Below, piece by piece: positions 1-64,000 of a stretch of DNA of 64,000 nt. The stretch lies in contig CAJNDS010002388.1 in assembly GCA_905221605.1 (NCBI GenBank), positions 188,001-252,000 of the forward strand, in the 5' to 3' direction. The first letter of the stretch is position 1. Every line of letters begins with the position of its first letter. Below the pieces are notes generated by a model, which made no database searches, was not told the DNA's origin, and saw nothing but the letters and a program-made list of their open reading frames with translations. The position numbers and the translations under genes were made by a program. Source of the DNA: Symbiodinium natans (taxonomy: Eukaryota > Sar > Dinophyceae > Suessiales > Symbiodiniaceae).

Positions 1-3000
1 GGGTGTGAAAAGCCCGGGCCAGCACCGGCTGATGCTCATGATGCTCGGGGGTTTGGGTGTGGAAAGCCCGGGCAAGCACCAGCTGATGCTCATGATGCTC
101 GGTGGTTTGGGTGTGGAAAGCCCGGGCAAGCACCAGCTGATGCTCATAATGCTCGGGGGTTTGGGTGTGGAAAGCCAGGGCCAGCACCAGCTGATGCTCA
201 CGATGCTCGGGGGTTTGGGTGTGTAAAACCCGGGCAAGCACCAGCTGATGCTCATGATGCTCGGGGGTTTGGGGGTGAAAGCCCGGGCCAGCACCGCTGA
301 TGCTCATGATGCTCGGGTGTTTGGGCTTTGAAAGCGTGGGCCAGCACCGGCTGATGCTCATGATGCTCGGGGGTTTGGGTTTGGAAAGCCCAGCCCAGCA
401 GCAGCTGATGCTCATGATGCTCTGGCGTTTTGGTTTGAAACGGGCTTTGAAAGCCGGGCCAGCACCAGGTGATGCTCATGATGCTCGGTGGTTTGGGGGT
501 GAATGCCCGGGCCAGCACCAGCTGATGCTCATGATGCTCGGGGGTTTGGGTTTTGAAAGCCCGGGCAAGCACCAGATAGATGATGCTCTTGATGCTCGGG
601 TCTTGAAAGCCCGGGCCAGCACCAGCTGATGCTCATGATGCTCGGGGTTTGGGTGTGGAAAGCGCTGATGTTCATGATGCCCAGGGGTTTGGGCTTGAAA
701 GCCCGGGCCAGCACCAGCTGATGCTCATGATGCTCGGGGGTTTGGGTTTTGAAAGCGCGGGCCAGCACTGGGTTTTGAAAGCCCGGGCCAGCACCAGCTG
801 TGGGTTTGAAAGCCCCGGGCCAGCACGATGCTCGGAGGTTTGGGTTTTTGAAATTCGGGGGTTTGGGTTTTGAAAGCCAGGGCCAGCACCAGCTGATGCT
901 CATGATGCTTGGGGTTTGGGGGTGGAAAGCCCGGGCAAGCACCAGCTGATGTTCATGATGCTCGAGGGTTTGGGGGGTGAATGCCCGGGCCAAGCACCAG
1001 CTGATGCTCATGATGCTCGGGGGTTTGGGTGTGGAAAGCCAGGGCCAGCACCAGCTGATGCTCATGATGCTCGGGGGTTTGGGCCAGCGCAAGCTGATGC
1101 TCATGATGCTCGGGGTTTGGGTGTGGAAAGCCCGGGCCAGCACCACGCCCGGGCCAGCACCAGCTGATGCTCATGATGCTCGGGGGTTTGTGTGTGGAAA
1201 GCCCGGGCCAGCACCAACTGATGCTCATGATGCTCGGGGGTTTGTGTGTGGAAAGCCAGGGTAAGCACCAGCTGACATGATGCTCGGGGGTTTGGGCTTG
1301 AAAGCCCGGGCCAGCACCGCTGATGCTCATGATGCTCGGGCGTTTGGGGCGGGCCAGCACCAGCTAATGCTCATGATGCTCGGGCGTTTGGGGTGTGAAA
1401 GCCCCGGGCCAGCACTGATGCTCATGATGCTCGGGGGTTTGGGTGTGGAAATCCAGGGCAAGCACCAGCTGATGCTCATGATGCTCGGGCGTTTGGGCTT
1501 GAAAGCCCGGGCCAGCACCACTGATGCTCAGGATGCTTGTGGAAAGCCCGGGCAAGCACCAGCTGATGCTCATGATGCTCGGGGGTTCGGGCTTGAAAGC
1601 CCGGGCCAGCACCACTGAAGCTCATGATGCTCGGGCGTTTGGGGTTTGAAAGCCCCGGGCCAGCACCAGCTGATGCTCATGATGCTCGGGGGTTTGGGGT
1701 TTGAAAGCCCGGGCCAGCACCAGCTGATGCTCATGATTCTCGGGGGTTTGGGTGTGGAAAGCCCGGGCCAGCACCGGCTGATGCTTATGATGCTCGGGGG
1801 TTTGGGTGCGGAAAGCCCGGGCAAGCACCAGCTGATGCTCATGATGCTCGGGGGTTTGGGTGTGGAAAGCCCGGGCAAGCACCAGCTGATGCTCATGATG
1901 CTCGGGGGTTTGGGTGTGGAAAGCCAGGGCCAGCACCAGCTGATGCTCATGATGCTCGGGGGTTTGGGTGTGGAAAACCCGGGCAAACACCAGCTGATGC
2001 TCATGATGCTCGGGGCTTGGGGGTGAAAGCCCAGGCCAGCACGGCTGATGCTCATGATGCTTGGGGGTTTGGGCTTTGAAAGCGTGGGCCAGCACCACTG
2101 ATGCTCATAATGCTCGGCGGTTTGGTCTTGAAAAGCGTGGGCCAGCACCGGCTGATCCTCATGATGCTCGGGGGTTTGGGTTTGGAAAGCCCGGGCCAGC
2201 ACCAGCTGATGCTCATGATGCTCTGGCGTTTGGGTTTGAAACGGGATTTGAAAGCCGGTCCAGCACCAGGTGATGCTCATGATGCTCGGGGGTTTGGGGG
2301 TGAATGCCCGGGCCAGCACCAGCTGATGCTCATGATGCTCGGGGGTTTGGGTGTGGAAAGCCCGGGCCAGCACCACTGATGCTCATGATGCTCGTGGGGT
2401 TGGGCTTGAAAGCCCGGGTCAGCACCAGCTGATGCTCATGATGCTTCGGGGGTTTGGGTGTGGAAAGCCCGGGCAAGCACCAGCTGATGTTCATGATGCT
2501 CGGGGGTTTGGGGGTGAATGCCCGGGCCAAGCACCAGCTGATGCTCATGATGCTCGGGGTTTGGGGGTGAATGCCCGGCCAAGCACCAGCTGATGCTCAT
2601 GATGCTCGGGGGTTTGGGTGTGAAAAGCCCGGGCAAGCACCAGCTGATGCTCATGATGCTCGGGGGTTTGGGCCAGCGCAAGCTGATGCTCATGATGCTC
2701 GGGGTTTGGGTGTGGAAAGCCCGGGCCAGCACCACGCCCGGGCCAGCACCAGCTGATGCTCATGATGCTCGGGGGTTTGTGTGTGGAAAGCCCGGGCCAG
2801 CACCAACTGATGCTCATGATGCTCGGGGGTTTGGGTGTGGAAAGCCAGGGCAAGCACCAGCTGACATGATGCTCGGGGGTTTGGGCTTGAAAGCCCGGGC
2901 CAGCACCGCTGATGCTCATGATGCTCGGGCGTTTGGGCCGGGCCAGCACCAGCTAATGCTCATGATGCTCGGGCGTTTGGGGTGTGAAAGCCCCGGCCAG

Positions 3001-4683
3001 CACTGATTCTCATGATGCTCGGGGGTTTGGGTAGGAAATCCAGGGCAAGCACCAGCTGATGCTCATGATGCTCGGGCGTTTGGGCTTGAAAGCCCGGGCC
3101 AGCACCACTGATGCTCATGATGCTTGTGGAAAGCCCGGGCAAGCACCAGCTGATGCTCATGATGCTCGGGGGTTTGGGTGTGGAAAGCCCGGGCAAGCAC
3201 CAGCTGATGCTCATGATGCTCGGGGGTTTGGGTGTGGAAAGCCAGGGCCAGCACCAGCTGATGCTCATGATGCTCGGGGGTTTGGGTGTGGAAAACCCGG
3301 GCAAGCACCAGCTGATGCTCATGATGCTCGGGGGTTTGGGTGTGGAAAGCCCGGGCCAGCACCGGCTGATGCTCATGATGCTCGGGGGTTTGGGTGTGGA
3401 AAGCCCGGGCAAGCACCAGCTGATGCTCATGATGCTCGAGGGTTTGTGTGTGTATAGCCCGGGCAAGCACCAGCTGATGCTCATGATGCTCTGGGGTTTG
3501 GGTGTGGAAAACCCGGGCAAGCACCAGCTGATGCTCATGATGCTCGGGGGTTTGGGGGTGAAAGCCCGGGCCAGCACCGCTGATGCTCATGATGCTCGGG
3601 GGTTTGGGGGTGAAAGCCCGGGCCAGCACCGCTGATGCTCATGATGCGCGGGGGGTTGGGCTTTGAAAGCGTGGGCCAGCACCGGCTGATGCTCATGATG
3701 CTCGGCGGTTTGGTCTTGAAAGCGTGGGCCAGCACCGGCTGATCCTCATGATGCTCGGGGGTTTGGGTTTGGAAAGCCCGGGCCAGCACCAGCTGATGCT
3801 CATGATGCTCTGGCGTTTGGGTTTGAAACGGGACTTGAAAGCCGGTCCAGCACCAGGTGATGCTCATGATGCTCGGTGGTTTGGGGGTGAATGCCCGGGC
3901 CAGCACCAGCTGATGCTCATGATGCTCGGGGGTTTGGGTTTTGAAAGCCCGGGCAAGCACCAGATGATGCTCATGATGCTCGGTTGGCTTGGGTCTTGAA
4001 AGCCCCGGCCAGCACCAGCTGATGCTCATGATGCTCGGGGTTTGTGTGTAGAAAGCGCTGATGTTCATGATGCCCGGGGGTTTGGGCTTGAAAGCCCGGG
4101 CCAGCACCAGCTGATGCTCATGATGCTTGGGGGTTTGGGTTTGAAAGCCCCGGGCCAGCACCAGCTGATGGTCATGATGTTCGGAGGCTTGGGTTTTGAA
4201 ATTCGGGGGTTTGGGGGTGAATGCCCGGGCCAGCACCAGCTGATGCTCATGATGCTCGGGGGTTTGGGTTTTGAAAGCGCGGGCAAGCACCAGCTGATGT
4301 TCATGATGCTCGAGGGTTTGGGGGTGAATGCCCGGGCCAAGCACCACCTGAGGCTCATGATGCTCGGGGGTTTGGGCTTGAAAGCCCGGGCCAGCACCAG
4401 CTGATGCTCATGATGCTCGCGGGTTTGGGTGTGGAAAGCCCTGGCCAGCGCAAGCTGATGCTCATGATGCTCGGGGGGTTGGGTGTGGAAAGCCCGGGCC
4501 AGCACCAGCTGATGCTCATGATGCTTCGGGGGTTTGAGTGTGGAAAGCCCGGGCCAGCACCAGCTGATGCTCATGATGCTCGGGGGTTTGGGTGTGGAAA
4601 GCCCGGGCAAGCACCAGCTGATGCTCATGATGCTCGGGGGTTTGGGTGTGGAAAGCCCGGGCCAGCACCAGCTGATGCTCATA
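1..4683. repeat. 54-bp tandem satellite, forward block
   Basis: The unit reads roughly GCTGATGCTCATGATGCTCG, then GGGGTTTGGGTGTGGAAAGC, then a CCGGGCAAGCACCA end, 54 bp in all, with point variants and truncated copies. Since 54 is a multiple of 3 and the unit lacks stop codons in several frames, it yields repeat peptides with an 18-residue period on both strands. I see no start context or splice pattern that would make these real proteins. Confidence 0.95.
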
Positions 4684-4997
4684 TGTATGATGTGTATATA
4701 ACATGTCAATCCGGAAAGCTCCACACACTTGTTGTGATTGTTAGTGTGCTTGAGCTGTAGCGTTGCACATTGCAACACAGGCATTCCTGGCGCAAGGTGG
4801 CGAAGCTGTCGCTTGGGGGCGAAGTTTGCATTCGCAGGCATTTGCCCGCGCGCTGGCTGCCTGGACGCGACTGGTCTCATGAATGCAAGAGTTCATCCGC
4901 AACGACCGCCTTCATTGCTCTCTGGATGTAAGTCCTCAAAGCCGTGCACTTGGAGATGGATTTGGGATGGTCGTCAGCTCCAAGGCAGACGCGGGGG
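4684..4997. other. Unique insert inside the satellite
   Basis: About 310 bp of non-repetitive sequence interrupts the 54-bp array, opening with a TATGTATGATGTGTATATAA stretch. Frames of up to about 80 codons cross it but run into the satellite on one side. No family recognised and no ThrRS segment present. It could be an insertion or a remnant of the original locus. Confidence 0.6.
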
Positions 4998-5694
4998 TTT
5001 GTGTGCGGAAAGCCCGGGCCAGCACCAACTGGTGCTCATGATGCTCTGGGGTTTGGGTGTGGAAAGCCAGGGCAAGCACCAGCTGATGCTCATGATGCTC
5101 GGGGGTTTGGGCTTGAAAGCCCGGGCCAGCACCGCTGATGCTCATGATGCTCGGGCGTTTGGGCCGGGCCAGCACCAGCTAATGCTCATGATGCTCGGGC
5201 GTTTGGGGTTTGAAAGCCCCGGGCCAGCACTGATGCTCATGATGCTCGCGGGTTTGGGTGCGGCTGATGCTCATGATGCTCGGGGGTTTGGGTGCGGCTG
5301 ATGCTCATGATGCTCGGGGGTTTGCATCTGATGCTCATGATGCTCGGGGGTTTGGGTGTGGAAATCCAGGGCAAGCACCAGCTGATGCTCATGATGCTCG
5401 GGCGTTTGGGCTTGAAAGCCCGGGCCAGCACCACTGATGCTCATGATGCTTGTGGAAAGCCCGGGCAAGCACCAGCTGATGCTCATGATGCTCGGGGGTT
5501 TGGGTGTGGAAAGCCCGGGCAAGCACCAGCTGATGCTCATGATGCTCGGGGGTTTGGGTGTGGAAAACCCGGGCAAGCACCAGCTGATGCTCATGATGCT
5601 CGGGGGTTTGGGTGTGGAAGGCCCGGGCAAGCACCACATGATGCTCGGGGGTGTGGGTGTGGAAAGCCAGGGCCAGCACCAGCTGATGCTCATG
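4998..5694. repeat. 54-bp satellite, forward block resumed
   Basis: The same unit and orientation as the first block, with several shortened copies around 5230-5340 (units cut to the GCTGATGCTCATGATGCTCG core). Confidence 0.95.
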
Positions 5695-6449
5695 AGCATC
5701 AGCCGGTGCTGGCCGGGCTTTGCACACCCAAGCCCCGGAGCATCATGAGCATCAGCTGGTGCTGGCCCGGGGCTTTCAAACCCCAAACGCCCGAGCATCA
5801 TGAGCATCAGCGGTGCTGGCCCGGGCTTTCAAGCCCAAACCCCCGAGCATCACGAGCATCAGATGGCGCTTGCCCGGGCTTTCCACACCCAAACCCCCGA
5901 GCATTGAGCATCAGCTGGTGCTTGCCCGGGCTTTCCACACCCAAACCCCATCAGCTGGTGCTGGCCCGGGCTTTCCACACTCAGCTTTCCACACCCAAAC
6001 CCCCGAGCATCACGAGCATCAGCTGGTGCTTGCCCGGGCTTCCCACACCCAAACCCCGAGCATCATGAGCATCAGCTGGTGCTGGCCCGGGGCTTTCAAA
6101 CCCCAAACGCCTTTCAAGCCCAAACCCCCCCAAGCATCATGAGCATGAGCTGGTGCTTGCCCAAACCCCCGAGCATCATGAGCATCAGCCGGTGCTGGCC
6201 CGGGCTTTCCACACCCTAACCCCCGAGCATCATGAGCATCAGCTGGTGCTGGCCCGGGGCTTTCAAACCCCAAACGCCCGAGCATCATGAGCATCAGCTG
6301 GTGCTGGCCCGGGGCTTTCAAACCCCAAACGCCCGAGCATCATAAGCATCAGCGGTGCTGGCCCGGGCTTTCAAGCCGAAACCCCCGAGCATCATGAGCA
6401 TCAGCTGGTGCTTGCCCTGGCTTTCCACACTCAAAACCCCCGAGCATCA
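5695..6449. repeat. 54-bp satellite, inverted block
   Basis: At about 5694 the unit flips: GCTGATGCTCATGAGCATCAGC is palindromic at the junction, and the following copies are the reverse complement (GAGCATCATGAGCATCAGC...). At about 6449 it flips back for one copy (to 6493). The two blocks can fold on each other. Confidence 0.93.
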
Positions 6450-6493
6450 TGCTCGGGGGTTTGGGCTTGAAAGCCAGGGCCAGCACCAGCTGA

Positions 6494-7283
6494 CTCCAAG
6501 AGGTGTCCTGAAGCCTTTCTTAAAAGGAACTCCCCACCCCCACCCTCAATACATCATTAAGTCATGGGCGCTAATCACAGAGCTGCAGGAACAACAGCAA
6601 CCACGAAAAGGAAGACGCGCCTTCAGACTATTAATTCTCACCACCAAGAGGCCTGATGTTAAACTTGCAAACGGGAGTGATGGCCGAACCCATTGGGTAA
6701 GTATGCCCAATCGGCTACCCCATGCTCTGGCGCTACTCCACATGTCCTTGCAAAAAACAAAAAGACAGCGACTTTTCGAGGCACGTCCTCCTCAAAACGT
6801 CACCGTAGGGGCGGAGCAGCGGGGATGAAAAAAACCCTTTGAAACTGTGGCCCTCCTAGGGGAAACCGCACCCCACGCCTTGCTGAAGAGAGGAGACCCG
6901 CGGTATTTTGATATGACCCTGGTAAGCCTGCTAAGCAAGCACCAAACCGTGTACAAGAACTGGAAAGTGCTTTCGCAATAGTACGTGGCCCACAGGCTTG
7001 GCAGGTTTTTCTTGTGGTGGGCTCAGGGAGTTTTTCAGATCTACGAGCAGAGGGCAGAAAGATCTTTTCGGCTTAAGGGCTTACAGTCCCACAGGTCTTT
7101 GGATGTGTGGGACTCATCCGGCAGCGCTCGGGAGAGCTTTAACTAGATCCCCCTTGGGAATCATGTTTTGTTCTTGTTCTTTACAACCCAAGAGGGTATT
7201 AAACATATTAGTTTTTATTAAGGTTCTAAGGGGAGTATAGTTAAGACTTTCCAGTGTTTCAGGGCCTTCTGCTTGTTGGGTTT
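6494..7283. other. Unique sequence between satellite blocks
   Basis: About 790 bp with no 54-bp repeat. The frame from the satellite stays open to 6828 without recognisable content. The segment 7150-7245 resembles 12620-12745 (shared AACCCAAGAGG / GGAGTAT spacing), so it includes a dispersed repeat. No ThrRS exon found. Confidence 0.6.
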
Positions 7284-7429
7284 GATGCTCTTGATGCCGG
7301 GGCGCCTGACTTAGGCCTTCGCAGCTGATGCGCATGATGCTGCGCCTGCGTGCCCCCCGACCTGGCTGGAAGCCCTCCCAGTTGATGCTCATGATGCTCC
7401 AGCCGGGCGCCTGCGTCAAACCCCCGATC

Positions 7430-7745
7430 ATCATGGAGCATCCGCTGGTGCTGGCCCAAGCTTTCAAGCCCAAATCCCGGAGCCTAGCTGGTGCTGGCAG
7501 AAGCTTTCAAACTCAAACCCCAGAGCGTCATGAGCATCAGCTGGCGCTGGCCCGCCCGAAGCCCAGAGCATCATGAGCATTAGCTGGTGCTGGCCGAAGT
7601 TTCAAACCCAAACCCCCGAGCATCATGGGCATCAGCCGGTGCTGGCTGGCCTGCGCTTTCAAACACAAACCCCAGCGCATCATGAGCATCAGTTGGTGCC
7701 AGCTCGAGCATCATGAGCATCAGCTCAGGGCTTTCAAACCAAGGC
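7430..7745. repeat. 54-bp satellite, degenerate inverted block
   Basis: Diverged copies in the inverted orientation (GAGCATCATGAGCATCAGC and CTTTCAAACCCAAACCCC modules). A few forward-orientation fragments at 7284-7400 also carry TGATGCTCATGATGCTC. The block ends about 70 bp before the first CCCTAAA array. Confidence 0.85.
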
Positions 7746-7815
7746 CTCCAAACGCAAGAAAACAGCCCACAAGCCGTCTCAGACAGAGCCGCAAGCATGA
7801 ACGCGGACGGTTTTC

Positions 7816-7885
7816 CCCTAAACCCTAAACCCTAAACCCTAAACCCTAAACCCTAAACCCTAAACCCTAAACCCTAAACCCTAAA
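7816..7885. repeat. CCCTAAA array before ThrRS exon 1
   Basis: Ten nearly perfect 7-bp units, ending 10 bp before the first exon seen. This is the acceptor-side array of the intron that contains the satellite. Confidence 0.95.
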
Positions 7886-7895
7886 TTTCCCCGAG

Positions 7896-63181
<55,286 letters not shown>

Positions 63182-63246
63182 GCTCAGAAGGTTCTGGTGT
63201 TTGTTTAGGGGCTTTTAACCTAGACCACTTTAGCTTCGATTAAGGT

Positions 63247-63342
63247 GATATGGACCAGAAGCCCTTTCCGGGTTCAAGTAGTCCCCAAGGTATATGGACC
63301 AGAAGCCCTTTTCGGGTTCAAGTAGTCCCCAAGGTACTTGAG
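63247..63342. repeat. Tandem duplication of about 48 bp
   Basis: GATATGGACCAGAAGCCCTT through AGTAGTCCCCAAGGTA occurs twice in a row in intron 35's downstream neighbour sequence. The same module (CCATAAGCC...GGTCCCCGAGG) is found in diverged form at 11730, 34560 and 49720. Confidence 0.85.
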
Positions 63343-64000
63343 AATCTCAGACAGTAGCTGTGGAGCAGGTCCAAGGGAGTCTATGAGGCTTGTGCCATTC
63401 TTGCCTTCCATTGGCAGGCTCAAGACACGGGTTTGGGGTTCAGGGTTTAGGGTTTATCATGGATTTCCCTACTACCCCCTGTATACTGCCCCCGCCTAGG
63501 TTCCCCCTTAAAAAACCTTGTAAGGCTTAACCATCCCTAAATAGCCTTAATTATGGGGAGAACCTGGGGGGGGTAGAATCTATAGTCTATGGCAGGTAGG
63601 ATTACAGACCCTGCTTTGGAAAATTCGTTTAGAGTCCATGGTACCCTAGTAGGGATTGCAGTACATGCCGGGTAGATGAATCCTAATTTTGGGGGCCCTC
63701 CGGCCCCAACATTCTGGAGCCTCTGCTTCAGCTGCCTACTTGGAGGTTCATGGGTAGCCATAAGTACCCTAAACAAGTCATAAACAGATGTAAGTATAGT
63801 TTCCCTACCTGCAACCCCACTTAGAACTACGCATGCACTTTCAAGTAGCCCAAAACCCTAAACCCTAAACCCATAACACCTGCCTTATAACTACCCAAGG
63901 AACCTTCAACTAGCGGCTTAGGGTTTAGGGTTTAGGGTTTGGGGTTTAGGGTTTAGGGTAATTGCTGAGTAGTCAGTATAGCGCCCCGCCACCTGTGAGT

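Noticed and set aside
4684-4997. ThrRS N-terminal exons within the satellite region
   Set aside because: I searched 1-7895 for the HSSAH motif and the preceding TGS-type segments and found nothing; the insert shows no ThrRS similarity.
1-5694. CRISPR-like array
   Set aside because: Units are contiguous with no unique spacers, and the genome is clearly eukaryotic.
1-6450. Long open frames of up to about 270 codons with 18-residue repeats
   Set aside because: They are produced by the stop-free 54-bp satellite, occur in several frames and on both strands at once, and switch frame at truncated units.
6355-6828. Possible single-exon gene of 157 codons
   Set aside because: The first third is satellite and the rest matches nothing I recognise; no splice or family support.

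Overview
The window looks like nuclear DNA of a dinoflagellate or close relative. Introns inferred from protein-family matches begin mostly with GC (19 of 36), then GT (11) and GA (6). Almost all end in AG followed by G, a dinoflagellate signature. Dozens of short TTTAGGG / CCCTAAA (plant and alveolate telomere-type) arrays fill the non-coding sequence. No bacterial gene, rRNA or tRNA was recognised. The genus cannot be named from the sequence alone.

Positions 1-7745 are mostly a tandem 54-bp satellite with two orientation switches (about 5694 and 6449). It is broken by a unique insert (4684-4997) and a unique stretch (6494-7283). Because 54 is divisible by 3 and the unit lacks stops, it gives long spurious reading frames on both strands.

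Positions 7896-63181 hold one plus-strand gene, threonyl-tRNA synthetase (ThrRS). I could follow it through 36 mini-exons of 18-66 nt, 1,387 coding nt in all, or about 2.5% of 55.3 kb. The reading frame stays open across every junction. The exons run from the start of the editing domain to just after motif 3 of the class II core. The N-terminus (with the HxxxH editing motif) and the anticodon-binding domain lie outside the window. Most introns are 0.2-1.5 kb. Two are giant: intron 23 (23259-39974) and intron 27 (42107-56581).

Both giant introns contain further plus-strand exon-like segments that are not ThrRS. Those in intron 23 resemble an adenine DNA glycosylase (MutY/MUTYH). Those in intron 27 resemble, in N-to-C order, a phytanoyl-CoA dioxygenase-type (PhyH) 2-oxoglutarate oxygenase. 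This suggests two genes nested in introns of the ThrRS gene.

The introns share an architecture. A TTTAGGG array often lies just after the donor and a CCCTAAA array just before the acceptor, so the pre-mRNA ends could pair. Inside the introns sit several families of roughly 100-bp hairpin repeats (MITE- or introner-like), TA microsatellites, homopolymer G/C tracts and locally homogenised variants of the telomere-like repeat.
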